This document shows positions 21,444-34,236 of a DNA stretch of 64,000 nucleotides, one piece after another (position 1 is the stretch's first letter; each line of letters begins with the position of its first letter). This stretch comes from Dryas octopetala (taxonomy: Eukaryota; Streptophyta; Magnoliopsida; Rosales; Rosaceae). The notes under the pieces were generated by a model. It worked only from the letters and a program-made list of their open reading frames with translations. It was not told the origin of the DNA and ran no database searches. The position numbers and the translations under genes are program-made. Where the stretch lies: assembly GCA_963921425.1 (NCBI GenBank), contig OY992837.1:4065896-4129895 (forward strand). The letters are read 5' to 3'.

Positions 21444-21830
21444 AGGTAGCTAGCACAAGGCTCTACAGTTTTCCACCAAAGGAAGTTTCTTATCATAATG
21501 ATATTTGGTTAATTTATATTCTTTTTTTTCTTTTTCTTTTTTTGTCATTACATGGTCTGTTGCTATTTTTTTCTTTGAATTTTGCTTCAAATAATAGAAA
21601 AGATATCAAGGTTTGATAGTTTGATGAAAATTGCCAATCCATTGCAAGTAAAGGTTGAACTTTTAATTCCTCCATCGTTGCCTGAATTATAAATAAGCTT
21701 AAAGAAAATCAACTACATCCAGAAAAAATAAGCAAGACATTAGACATGCACCAAAAAGTTATTTATAATTACTTCTTATGAGAATGCAAGACATTCATTC
21801 ATGCATACGAGGGTTTGTATACGGACAGGT
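21444..21830. repeat. Duplicated 3' flank, copy 2
   Basis: Counterpart of 19279-19660, with the same order of short matching blocks. It ends just before the VSR exon fragment. Together with the F-box homology it defines a tandem segmental duplication of roughly 2.2-kb spacing. Confidence 0.75.
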
Positions 21831-21833
21831 CTG

Positions 21834-21945
21834 GACTCTGGACTCGGGTCTCTGTTTTATCCAAAGCCAATAAAAAGCACGTTCATGATTTCGATATCTC
21901 ATTCAAATCAAAGCCTGGAGGTTTACCAGCCTTTCTTAGCAATGC
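21834..21945 (+). pseudogene. Stray copy of vacuolar sorting receptor exon 1
   Basis: The segment matches the second half of VSR exon 1 (about 13350-13460). Shared stretches include TGTTTTATCC, GATTTCGAT, TCATTCAAATC and AAGCCTGGAGGT, and the deduced pieces SLFYPKPIK and [15 protein letters not shown] parallel the receptor. Small deletions and substitutions break the frame relative to the receptor, and no further VSR exons follow before the FAX3 gene. It lies about 8 kb downstream of the intact gene, immediately after the second F-box flank. Confidence 0.85.
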
Positions 21946-22704
21946 ATAAAGTCCAGACAAACTGCCTGAACACATTCACTGAAAATAATATATCTACCCA
22001 AGACTTATAGTTTCTCATAGTTCTCATTCTCTGAAAGCCAGCAAAGGAAGTAAATATAACTGAATCTGATTATCTCTTCAACAATGTAATTTAACTTTGA
22101 TGATGAACAATGCAATAAAATTATTGAACTTTTCTTCTTTTTATTTTTATTTTTTGGAAGGAAACCGTAGTTGAACTTTAAACAGAAGGGGTAAGGAAAA
22201 GATGGTGCTTAAAGGTCAAATGACTAGTTCTAACAACTCCAACATCAAAAAGGGAGCAAGAACACCATATTACAATAATATCTATATGATTGCCCAAATA
22301 CACTCAATAATAATACAAAGTAAAAACTGGAAAAGACAAGCGCACGTAATTCTGTAATGCCTCACTCCCAACAGCATCATACACTGAATATTCTCCCAGA
22401 GCTACTTCAGTTCAGCAAATATCCTAGCCTGGAGTGGAAGGAGAAGGTTTCTTCGCTACAAAAAGGAAACCATACGATCAGTTCCCATTACTTAGTAGAC
22501 AAGCTTGGAACTTAATCGTGTCATCTTAATTAAACCCATAAGCTTTTCAGCTACTACTAGTTGTTTCAAGTGTTCACTTAGACAAAGCAGACATATTCAA
22601 TTATATAATGATATTGCAATTAAATACCCCCTAGGCACTAATTACATTTGAAAGATGAAACATCACATAATTATTGGCAAACTAACCTTGCACACGCCCT
22701 AAAT
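21946..22704. other. Spacer and FAX3 3' flank
   Basis: AT-rich, nothing recognised apart from the likely FAX3 3' UTR near 22400-22704. Confidence 0.45.
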
Positions 22705-25246
22705 TTATGTCTCATTCCCAAAGTTCGACTCTTTCTGCGGTTTACCATTCTGTACAATCCTATAGACATAGAAAGCTACAACTGCTCCGCTGCACAGAAA
22801 AACCAATGTATCAGATAACAATGTCCTTTAAACTCTGAAGGAGAAATCTTCGAAAACTCAAAAATCATGCACAGGGGAGAGAATCCAAAGGGGGCAGACT
22901 AAGCAATTTTTGCTCAAATTCATCTCAAGGAAATGAAAAATGGTAGCAAGTTTTTACAGGACTAGCAATCTTTATCTTCATCTCAAAAGAAAGAAAAAAA
23001 CATTTATAATTTAGCTTTTGCATGCAGGAACGTGTGCATTGTGGTTATGTGTGTGCTTGTTGGGACGGAGGAAGATGGCAGGCGGTAGAAGGCAATCTAT
23101 AGCATCTAGAAACCCTAGCTGGCTAGCTAGTCTTTCTTTTTATGATGAAACTCTGACTAGCTAGTTGAAAGCAATAAACAACCATGGTAGGTCAAAGCAT
23201 CATAAAATCCCACATTCACATCCGCTTAGATCAGCCATGCAAGTCTCATCCAGTTTTTCTCTCATTCTTTTAAAACCATATGCCATTGATATGTCTTTCC
23301 CAAATTTCTTAAGAGGAAAAACAAATTTCTATAATGATTATATCGTCATTTCCATGCCCTTGAAATACCAAGGTAATTTTGCTCTAATGAAAGAAAGGCT
23401 AAAAAGCAAATAGCATCACACAAATGATAAGACACATAAATCATACTAACCTGACAAGGGTTGTCAACAAATTCGGAAATGATGATCTCTGAAAATAGGA
23501 AAAACACAAACACAAACAACAAATATCAGAAGATTGGAAGGCAGATAAATTGGACCAGTAAAGAAACTTTTATCTAAAAAAAAAAAAAAGAGAGAGGAAA
23601 GATTCTCTAACCTGAGCCAGCAACAGTACCTCCCTCAGAAAAATTATACTGGCTATAGCTGCAGGTCCAAGTGTACATTTTTAATCATTTAATTTCTATA
23701 GAAAATTCAACTGGAACTTATAAAAATAACTAAACTGGATAAGCTCCAATATTTATGATTATAGACATAAACCATTGCTAACCTGCCTGCCCTTTCAAGG
23801 CTAAAGGAAATGATTCTCCTTGTTTATATGATCTTAAACTTGAAACGCTTAAAGCCAAAAGAGTACCACCAAGGATAACCCCAAACCTAATTGCAGCAGT
23901 GCTTCCTGTTACCATGAAGGAAAGAAAGCCACCAAGAGAAAGAACCAGACCTGCAAGGCATAAGAAACAGTATACCAAAATTAACCTTGCATACACAAAA
24001 TAAAAGCTTCAAAAAAAAAAAAAAAAAAAACACCTAGGCATCATTGTCTTTTTTTCATAAGGTACACATACCATATGGTATCCCAACATGAAAGTCGCGG
24101 AATTTTGAAACATCATTGAGATCATTTGCTGATGAATTAAACGATTCCACAATTTCCTTCACTGGCTCAGGGTAATTCTTTGCAGCCGTAGAGATATATT
24201 CTTTACCTTCTTCACTGATATCTTTTGCTATCTCACTCAGATCATACCTTGCCTTATCAGCCTGTATTTTCAACTGCTCTGAAGTTTCTGTCAAAATAAC
24301 TAATGCTTTCTTGGAGTATATAGAATACGCTTCCTGTGAGATGCTTTGCATCTTTAAGGCTTGTTCTTTGAAAGCAGCTAGAGTCTGTTTCCAAGCTTCT
24401 TCTGATTCTTCAGACCTCAATTTGGCATTATCCTTTTCATTTTCCACCTCAATCTCTGGATGCTTCTTAGAACGAAAATTGAAAATAACACATGGTACAC
24501 AAATTAATGTCATGATGAGTGAACAAATTGCATCCCTGAATGAACGATAAACCAAAACTGGACCATGCATGTATAATTCTCTTCCCAGAAAATCTAATTG
24601 GGTCAGAAAGACCAGGCATTAAATAAACACAAACAAAGCATTTTAAAATGTACAGCTCTTTGTAAGAACGAGCAACAACATCCAACTTAAATATCAAACT
24701 CAAATATCTTCGTAACATGTGAATCTAATTAAAATTCAAAAATAGAAACGCCAATTTAAAAACTGAAGCTTTTCCAGGGTTTAACACACAGTCAAAGGAA
24801 GTAAATAAATGAAAAATAATTTCCCAAATACAAATTTCAGAAAAACCCTCAGTATACTAGTTCCTGAAGTGTCAAGAAGCAAAATTGATATTACTCCACC
24901 ATTTCATAGTCCAAACAAAGCAAAACACTACACCAATAACCAAACACTCCTAGTATTACCATTACCAAAAAGAAAACTTCAAAATTCAGCTTACCGATTC
25001 CTCTTGCGAAGCAGCGAAAGCGACAATTGGTCGAACCCACAAGCTACGTCGGCGCAGGTGAATAGAACCAAAACCAAGCCCTTTTGGAACAGCAATAGAG
25101 GCTCCGCAACCGCGAGCTCCAAGCAATTGATCGAACCGCAGAGAAGAAGATGAAGGTGATGAACACAAGGCCAGCGGAACCGGCTTCTTGGAGCCGCAGC
25201 TAGGGTTAGGGTTTAAGAGCGAGAACGACTGCAATGTCACGCTCAT
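22705..25246 (-). CDS. FAX3: FATTY ACID EXPORT 3-like plastid membrane protein (TMEM14 family)
   Basis: Members of the FAX group sit in the chloroplast inner envelope and are linked to export of fatty acids made in the plastid. Six exons on the minus strand (24995-25246, 24072-24465, 23783-23950, 23612-23658, 23451-23488, 22705-22789) join in phase to 327 residues. Residues 1 to about 75 are Ser/Arg-rich and poor in acidic residues, a typical transit peptide. Exon 2 encodes a long charged helical region (about 85-215; KDNAKLRSEESEEAWKQTL) that distinguishes FAX3-type proteins from shorter FAX members. The C-terminal third holds the TMEM14 hydrophobic helices (GGFLSFMVTGSTAAIRFGVI; then AIASIIFLREVLLLAQ; then GAVVAFYVYRIV). 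The start of exon 2 could shift by one codon because two AG acceptors lie three bases apart. Confidence 0.88.
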
Positions 25247-27437
25247 TGTGACCCTTTAGAGAGATTTAGAAAAGGCTTTGAAATTTGAGGCGGAGCTGAC
25301 GAAGGCGTAGGTGAGAGGGCGTCGGAGGAGGTCTTGTATACTAGAATATAGCAGCCAGTTGAAAAATTTAGCAGAAATCGAAGGAACCTTGTAAATTAGG
25401 AGAACTTTAAGGGCTTTGAGGGGAGGTTGTCTAAAGTGCGCCGAGGGGTGAGGTACACTCATTCAGGGGTGTTTGTTTGCCCGGAAAATAGGTAGAAAGA
25501 AAAAAGGAATCCGATTTAATACTTTGGTGACACGTCACCAACAGGCAGTTGGGTTGTCCCGCGCGAGCCCACTGAATCTTGGAAAAGTGCCAGCGTGGTG
25601 CTTGTGATTTGGTACGACATGGGTTGCATTATTTTTCGTGTGCTTTCTTTTTTTGTTGTCGATAAAATGGAGCGTCGCTAATCATGAGAGTTTGTCGCAA
25701 GTCGCAACAAATCAATAATAAAGCCAACAATTGTATTGTTAGTGGGAATTAGGATAGGATAAACAAGAGTTTAAATTTAAACCAAGATAAATTGTCATAT
25801 TAGGGAGAGGGGAGAGTAAAAAGTAGAAAATAGAAAGTGAAGTATGTTGTAATTACTAAACTATCCTTATAATCTATTAGTAATACCCTTTTGTTAATAA
25901 ATATATGCTTGATATGTCATATGTCTTAAGATTAATAAAGAGTGTTCTATTTATTATAAGAGAGCTTATATGAGTTTCATCAATAATAATTACGTGTCAT
26001 TTCCTATAATGTAGATAAGAAGATAATAAGAGTCTGCATATAAAAATATGTATGTAATGCACAATTGCAAAAGGAGAAAATGAGAAGAGTCTATTTGAAT
26101 TGTTGGAGACATTCCCTATTCTTTCATAACATGAGCCTTGGGTGGATGAACAAAGAAAGGAATATGTAGATGCAAAGAAGACAACGGTTCTTTTAATACT
26201 TGAATCAAAAACCAAGCAAGGCACCTCTAACTAATTAGCAGCAGCTTTTCCCTCTTACAAAGTTACAAGTGTGCTAAACTATGAACTCATCACATGCATT
26301 TGCTCATGCCTTCTAATCAAGTTGCTTCTTAATTTTTTGGGGGAAAGGGGAGGCAATTATCGTGATTCAGTCTTTTCTTGGGCCATCACAATGATGAAAT
26401 AATGGTCCATTATTGTAAATTTGTAATCCATCCCATTTGGGCTCCAGTCTTTGTGTTATTGGGCCTAAATTTGGAGATAGCCCAATAAAGGGAGGAAGGA
26501 ATTGAGGCCATTAAACTAATGACTGTGATTGTGAACGCCATGCTTGAGGAAATCCATGGCTTCTATTTTAAAAGAGAAGAAATCACAAAAATGAGACCCG
26601 AGAATTTTCACATTGCTCATTAATTATAGAATCGTTAAAGAAGATGCGCCATTTACGCCACTCATCTACAATCTATGACATCTCCCAAGAAACATATTTA
26701 AGACACACTTATTTTAATCATATAAAACATCGATAATAGAGAGAGAGGGATAGAATAGAAGAGGTGTGGAAACTTGAAAGAAAAAAGAGAATTTCCTACA
26801 TTATGCAAACTTTGAGGGTCAACTTATGAATCTGAATTCCTAAAAGTCAAATAAAGTGAAAAATTAAAAGAGGGTAGCATCCAAAAAATAAGTAGGTGGG
26901 AGTTCGTTTTGAGTGTTTGAATAAAGCCAAGGCTAGTTGTCTGGTTGGTGGACTAACAACATATAATATTATAATGGTTTTGTAAGCCACTGAAGAAAGA
27001 TTAACATCTAGAGGGATTTTGACTAAACTCTCCCCACTTAGTTAGAGAATTTTGACTAACATATATATAGACATTTTAAAAACTTTATCTCACTTGGTTA
27101 AGAATCTAACATTATGTGTAGTGTGTACCAAGATAAATCTTAAAATTTGAGATACTAATTGAATTGATGGTGTTTCATTTGTTGGTATTTAATTTCATTC
27201 TAAACATTATTAATTTTTAACATCTAAAATACTCTTATTTCATTTGTCATGTTATACGTATTTATTGTAATCTTAATAATATTTAGTTCAAATCTCATAA
27301 ACGCTAATTATTAATAATAATCTTAATAGTACTTAAGCTATCAATGAGCACCATTATTCTATTTCTCCTTTCTTATGTTATCATTAATTTAGGAAAAAAA
27401 ATGTTAGCTCATTAAAAATCCTCTGTTAGCACTTAGC
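25247..27437. other. Intergenic region, FAX3 upstream side
   Basis: The first few hundred bases should include the FAX3 promoter. The rest is AT-rich spacer without recognisable gene, RNA or bounded transposon. Confidence 0.5.
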
Positions 27438-27460
27438 ACTACAATTTGATTATTTTTTTA

Positions 27461-27533
27461 GTTGGGAAAGGAGAGATCGAATTTGGGTGCAGAGTAGGCA
27501 ATTTTATTACTCTTCCAACTGAGCTATCTAAGA
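27461..27533 (-). mobile_element. Short tRNA-derived retroposon (SINE-like), 73 bp
   Basis: On the minus strand it carries an internal RNA polymerase III promoter: an A box within TAGCTCAGTTGGAAGAG and a B box like AAATTCGATCTC at the right spacing for a tRNA. The acceptor-stem sides do not pair, so this is not a working tRNA gene. It is flanked by direct repeats at 27438-27460 and 27534-27555 (23 and 22 bp, differing by one missing base). Each begins, in the insert's orientation, with a run of seven A, as expected for target-primed insertion by LINE machinery. Confidence 0.8.
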
Positions 27534-27555
27534 ACTACATTTGATTATTTTTTTA

Positions 27556-27857
27556 TAAGCTCGTATTATTGTTTACGGATGGGTATGTTTCATAATTTTT
27601 GTGATTTATAGCTCAAATAATGTGGCAATTAAGTTTTAAAGTATATTAATCCACCATTGCTGAATATAGCCAGGTGGGATAAAAGAGTGGGTCAAAAGCC
27701 GGTGTGGATCACACATCGGATTCTGCATTGACCAAATGCTCCTGCGCCACGTACGAACCCAATAAAGCCATTTAAATAAAGCGAGCTGGCACTCTTTTCA
27801 GGCACACTACTACAGTCGTCTACAGTAGAGAGTACACACATACACATACACATACAC

Positions 27858-27894
<37 letters not shown>

Positions 27895-28612
27895 TCGCCG
27901 TTAGAAGCTTTAAATGCTTCGCTTTACTCTCTTGCCAGAGCCAGAGCGAGAGAGAGAGAGTGAGCCACACCCATACCCATTATTATTCTTTCTCTGTACC
28001 AAGTTACCAACCCACACACTCTGTGACTCTGACAGGGACTGACCCCCTCACCTTTTCTTTAATGGCTTCTTCCTTCACTGGAGTTCGAATTTCGTTGCTC
28101 TCCCGCCCCTTTCGCCGCTTTCACGGCGACCTTTCGGCTTAACCCACCACCCCCATCTCACAAAACACTCAGATTCAATCCCCATTTTCCTGCACCTCAA
28201 AACGCAACGTTTAATTAGCACTAAGCTCGTCTTCTTGGGCCTCTTGTTTGGTGGTACCTGCCAGTGCTTGTTCTTGATCAACTTGCCTCATCTTTTTTTC
28301 TTTAGCAAAAACCAACCCCTCAAAAAAAAAAAGTGGGAAAAAGGAAGAAAGTGGAGGGTGTTGTTGGGGGGTTACTTTACCTTTGTTCTTTTGCTTTGTC
28401 CATATATTATTGCATTTGTCTGCTGTGTTCAGAGACTTCATAATCTTCTCTCTCTCTCTCTCTCTCTGTTTTTGCTTTCTTTTAAACCCTCTAAGAAATT
28501 CATTGAACTTGTATTCTCTGAACTCTGCTTCGTGTCTTCTTGTGGCTTCTCTCTACCTTCACCTTCATGGGGGCTTAGCGATCACTTTATGCTGTCATAG
28601 ACTGACTTGAAA
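27556..28612. promoter_or_regulatory. Upstream and leader region of the LRR receptor kinase
   Basis: Contains an ACACAT repeat then (CT)n at about 27861-27890, a GAGAGA run at about 27945-27960, and (CT)n at about 28447-28467. CT/GA tracts of this kind are common in plant core promoters and 5' leaders. A 60-codon plus-strand frame at 28062-28141 region ends well before the kinase start and is not supported as a gene. Confidence 0.5.
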
Positions 28613-31600
28613 ATGACACTCAAGCTATTCCTTTTCCTTCTTTTAGCTCCTCTTCTCGTACGTTCGCTAGACCCCGTCTTCAACGACGACGTTTTGGGGC
28701 TGGTCGTGTTCAAGGCCGGGCTTCGAGACCCAAAAGCCAAGCTCACTTCATGGAACGAAGATGATGACAACCCCTGCAGCTGGGTCGGTGTTAAATGCGA
28801 CCCAAGAACCAACCGAGTCTCTGAGCTTGTTCTGGACGGCTTTTCTCTATCCGGGCATACAAACCGAGGCCTTTTAAGGTTGCAATTCCTTCAAATACTC
28901 TCACTTTCCAACAACAACTTCACTGGGACCATAAACCCTGATCTTGCTCACTTGGGGACCTTGCAAGTCATTGACTTGAGCCAAAACAGCCTCTCTGGGT
29001 CGATCCCAGATGAATTTTTTCTACAATGCGGGTCACTGAGAGTGGTTTCATTTGCTAACAACAACCTCACGGGGAAGATTCCTGAGTCTTTGAGCATGTG
29101 TTCGACATTGGCGGCTCTGAACTTCTCCTCCAATCAGATATCTGGGAAATTACCAAATGGGATATGGTATTTGAGGGGGCTTCAAGCGCTTGACTTGTCA
29201 GATAACCTGCTGGAGGGACAACTTTCTCAAGGTATTGAAAATCTGTATGATTTGAGAGTACTTAACTTGGGAAAAAACCGGTTTTCGGGGAAGCTTCCCG
29301 GGGATATTGGAGGTTGTTTACTTCTGAAGGTGCTTGATTTTAGTGAAAATTTATTTTCTGGGAGCATTCCGGAGTCCATTCAGAGACTTAGTTCATGTAG
29401 TTCTCTGAGTTTACAGGGGAATTCTTTTACGGGTCAAGTTCCGGATTGGATTGGTGAATTGAGAAGCCTTGAGATGCTAGATTTGTCTGCTAATAATTTT
29501 TCTGGTGGAATTCCAAGTTCATTAGGAAATCTAGAGCTGCTTGAGAAGTTATATTTATCTAGGAATGAATTTACCGGAAGCTTGCCAGAGTCATTGAAAA
29601 ATTGCATCAACCTTTTAGCTATAGATGTTAGCCATAATCTGTTGGCAGGTAAACTTCCTTCATGGATTTTTGAGCTTGGTATCCAAAGTGTTTCACTTTC
29701 TGGCAACCAATTAAGTGGAAGTGCAGAATATGGTTCATTGACATCAATGGCAACCTCTAATGGAGGTCTTCAGGTCTTGGATTTGTCTTCGAATGCATTC
29801 TCGGATGTGCTTCCGTCTGACATTGGAATTCTTAGTAGCTTGCAGTTCTTGAATATGTCCGGGAACCATCTCCTCGGTTCTATTCCAGCAAGTATAGGTA
29901 AATTAAAGACAGCATCTGTTCTTGACTTGAGTGACAATTGGCTAAATGGAAGCATTCCTGCTGAAATTGGAGGAGCAGTCTCACTAAAGGAACTAAGGCT
30001 GCAGAAGAATTTTCTAACTGGGAAAGTTCCATCCCAGATTGAGAAGTGTTCATCTCTAACATCTCTGTAAGCTCTCTTGTTCTGTTTTCTCTGCTTTATC
30101 AATTCTGTTGATTTACATAAGATTTGTAACTTATAGAAATCCAATACCTGACTTATATAATTACATTAGACAATTCCTTAAGTTTCATAATAAAATTTCT
30201 AACTAGAGATTGATAGACTGAAGCTGTTTTTCCTATGCTTTTCATCAAGTGTATAATGGCATTTTGATTGAACAACAGTGGGAAAGATCCATTATAATTG
30301 TTGGAAATGAAATCTTTTGATAAGTTATCATTTAGCACACTTTGAAAACCCAGGTTTGGACATGGATTGGCCCCAGTTAATTAGAATGTAAATATAAACT
30401 TCCTGACCATCATTTTCCTCTGGCTCCATATTGTCTAATTTGAAAAGGTAATCCATTGCAATCTATGAATTTTCTAGACATTGAAGTTTAAATGCATACA
30501 AAAAAAATTATTAAAGTAGCATCCTATATTTGTTGGGACAAATATAGCCAGTCCATAATTTGAAAGGTAATCCACTAGTATAATATCGGTGAACTGAATT
30601 TTATTTGTTTAATGCATACAAATGCCTTGCCATTTCTTTTTTGTTTTGGCAGTAAATATAATAGCTGTGCTGTTTTGCCTCTTCTTTACTTGCAAATATA
30701 TATTATGAAGTTTAGACTGTTATGAACTTGTTATTCTTTTATTTGTTTAAATCATACAGGGTGCTATCCCAGAACAACCTAACTGGCCCTATTCCTGCAG
30801 CCCTTGTGAACCTTACCAATCTCCAATATGTCGACTTGTCTTCAAACAAATTCTCTGGAAGCTTACCAAAAGAGCTGACAAATCTTTCGCACCTCCTCTA
30901 CTTCAATGTCTCCCACAACCACCTTCAAGGTGAGCTACCAGTAGGAGGCTTCTTCAACACTATCTCTCCTTCATCTGTCTTGGGCAATCCATCCCTATGT
31001 GGGTCTGTTGTTGACCGTTCCTGCCCTTCTGTTCACCCCAAACCCATTGTCCTCAACCCAAATTCTTCTAACTCTAATATTGGTTCTGCCTCTGCAACTC
31101 ATGGTCACAAGATCATATTCAGCATATCTGCCCTCATTGCCATAGGAGCAGCTGCATTCATTGTCATTGGTGTTATAGCTGTTACTGTCCTAAATATGCA
31201 TGCGCGGTCTTCAGTGTCACGTTCTGCTGCTCCTCTTGCATTATCTGTTGGGGAAGATTTTAGTTGTTCCCCCACAAATGATCCAAACTATGGTAAGCTT
31301 GTCATGTTTTCTGGCGATGCTGACTTTGTTGCTGGGGCCCAAGCCCTGCTCAATAAGGACTGTGAACTTGGTCGTGGTGGGTTTGGAGTAGTCTACAGAA
31401 CAGTCCTTAGAGATGGACGTTCAGTTGCAATAAAAAAGCTAACAGTCTCAAGTTTGATCAAGTCTCAAGAAGATTTCGAGAGGGAAGTAAAAGGACTTGG
31501 GAAGATCAGGCACCATAATCTTGTGGCTCTTGAAGGGTACTACTGGACTCCATCCTTGCAGCTCCTCATATATGAATACATACCCTGCGGGAGTCTGTAT

Positions 31601-32203
31601 AAGAATCTGCATGACGGAACTAGCAAAAGCTGTCTCTCTTGGCGACAGAGGTTTAGCATAATTCTTGGCATGGCAAAGGGTTTGGCTCATCTGCACCAAA
31701 TGAACATAATTCACTACAATTTAAAATCAACCAATGTTTTGATAGACAGCTCTGGTGAGGCAAAGGTGGGAGACTTTGGCCTGGCAAGGCTGTTGCCAAT
31801 GCTAGACCGGTGCATCTTAAGCAGCAAAATCCAAAGTGCTCTTGGGTACATGGCGCCGGAGTTTGCATGTCAAACGGTTAAGATTACTGAGAAATGTGAT
31901 GTGTACGGGTATGGGGTCTTGGTTTTGGAGGTGGTGACTGGAAAGCGGCCTGTGGAATATATGGAGGATGATGTGGTAGTACTCTGTGACATGGTGAGAG
32001 GGGCACTGGAGGAAGGCAGAGTGGAGGAATGTCTTGACAAAAATCTCTTGGGTAATTTTCCAGCAGAGGAGGCAATTCCAGTGATCAAGCTGGGTTTGAT
32101 ATGTGCTTCTCAAGTGCCATCAAATCGCCCAGACATGAGTGAAGTAGTCAACATTTTAGAACTCATCCAATGCCCTTCAGAAGGCCAGGAGGAATTAGAA
32201 TAA
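28613..32203 (+). CDS. LRR receptor-like kinase, IRK/PXC2 subfamily, with an atypical HYN catalytic loop
   Basis: A plasma-membrane receptor kinase of the LRR-VII-like group that includes IRK and PXC2, proteins tied to root and vascular development. Two exons (28613-30066 and 30760-32203) join in phase to 965 residues, the normal length for the group. Signal peptide (about 1-21), then the N-terminal LRR cap (DVLGLVVFKAGLRDPKAKL), about twenty leucine-rich repeats to residue 560, and the juxtamembrane Cys pair (GNPSLCGSVVDRSC). One membrane span lies near 602-626, and the kinase domain starts near 680. The glycine loop GRGGFG (689-694), Lys710 and DFG (823-825) are kept, but the HRD motif reads HYN (803-805), removing the catalytic aspartate. 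The same change occurs in close relatives, so it is a family trait and not damage. Signalling probably relies on a partner kinase. Confidence 0.93.
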
Positions 32204-34236
32204 AATTAGTTTACAGATTGTGAAAAGCAAGCAATAGATAATATGCGCATGTCCCGGTGAAGATTAATCCGGTTTGTTTCAAGCAAAAGAAAAAGAATAC
32301 ATCGTTGGAGGTCCGTCTCCATGTCTTATCAATCTTTTTCTTAGTATTGTATTTTTGGCTTCTTCTTTTTTCTTCTATTAAATGTTGTAGCACTTGTTTG
32401 GTGCCGGATTGCTTTTCACCGGTTTGAAATGGGACATTTTGAATAGTGTTTTGATCAAAGTTCACTCAGTATAAACCAAAATTGACTGAATCTGTCTCTA
32501 GACTAGTTGCCTTTTGCTTCTGTATTTTCAGTGGTTCATAGTCCTTGGTGGAACTCTATATTATGACTGAACATAGAAATTGACAACCAACAATGTACTT
32601 GATGCTAGTTACCCAACTCTGATTCTCCAAAGAGTGAAAAAAGAAATGAATGGAAAATGGAGCGAATTATAGCTAAAAAATGCCTTGGTAGTTCAATTAG
32701 AAGGCCAAACAGAGCCTTGAGCTAAAGAAAAAGGAGAATAAAATTTAAGCTACCACAAGAATTGGATGGTGCAATATAGTACAAGTTCAACAAAATCATG
32801 TTGTCTAAAGAAGAAACACTCCCTTGCTTTATCTATACTTTTTCTTGGCGATATTGCTTTATTAATACTACTAATATCTTATTTTCGGTATTTTTACTTT
32901 AACAATTGCACCCTAGGCGAAACATGGTCAATAACTTTATCATATAAAAATCACATCATGTGCATATTTATGCGTAGTCCACTGACCCTAATCAACATAG
33001 TGTGTTCTTTAATCTTTATGATAATTTGAATGCTCTGTTCCTGCAAGTATGGTCAATAATTAACCCTTAGATGTGAAGTTTGGATTTAAGCAAATGGTGT
33101 TGGACCCGAGGGGAACCTAATCAAATGGCCTTCGACACCATCAAAGCACCTCACATGGGGCTCCTCAAAAGCACTTAACAAGCTTTCTCGAATGGTGCTG
33201 GTATGATATATGAACAAGCTATTCGAGTAGTGATTATATGTAGTGCATGGCAATCATGCATGCCATGTCCTGCAAATTACAATGGGAATAAATAATTATA
33301 GTTGATTTATAATCACGCAACCTAAGGTCTCCTAGTAGGAACCAACCAAATCTGAACCAATTGATTAAGGCCAAGACTTTAAAACCACCTTGGAAAGATC
33401 GATGTATTACGAAGAGAAGCAGAATGATAGATAGACCCACCACGCTTCCACTAAGGACTTAAAGACCATGTTGAAGAGTCTTGTCAGGGCCAACAGGGCA
33501 GAAGAAATTTTTATTAATTACTATTTATGCAAAACAATCATACAAAACAAACTGTGTTTTTGTATGTTACTATCATATCTGTTATTTACTTTACACAAAA
33601 TCAACGTGCCAAGTAATATGTGTGTAGATTCTTAGGGCTCTGTTTAATGTATTCCTAGTTCATGGAAGAGGGTGCGCTGTAGTATCTTTGATATAGTTGA
33701 AGTAGCTCACTTTTTATCCATTGGTGGACTACGAGTCTATGACCCAGAAATATAAAATAATGCACTGTTGTACTAGGTCCAATAAATGTGTGATTTACAT
33801 TGAATCTGTGCACATACTTTAAGTTACAATGAAATTAGAGTATGTTCTACAATTTAGTAGGTTGGATATGTGTGATTTGACACCAACTTGGAGAAGTGAA
33901 TATATATTCATATCAAAAGGTTAATATAAAAGAGCAAGAAAACATTATAATTGAATATATACTCAAAAAGTATGAGTGATTTGCATAAATTAGTCAATAA
34001 GAAGTTCGTGAATAACCATACAAATATGAAAGCTATACTTGATTCACATATATAGTCACCAACCCCTCAACTCTTTGTTGCCATACAACTTAAAATATTT
34101 GATATTGTAAAATTTCTCTTATTGTTCATTTGTCACGTCAAAGACTATTTTATCCTTTGTTATAAATTTTATAAAACTCAAATTATAAAAAATTCCAGCG
34201 TCAAGGTCGTTTTATCCATTGTAAAAAGACTATTTT
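32204..34236. other. Intergenic, no gene recognised
   Basis: Kinase 3' flank followed by AT-rich spacer. Only short frames; no RNA gene or bounded transposon recognised. Confidence 0.5.

Noticed and set aside
27461-27533. Functional tRNA gene
   Set aside because: A and B boxes are present but the acceptor arms do not pair and the flanks are target duplications.
33060-33240. Possible LTR fragment in the spacer before the Copia element
   Set aside because: Composition changes slightly, but no termini, binding site or protein similarity could be seen.
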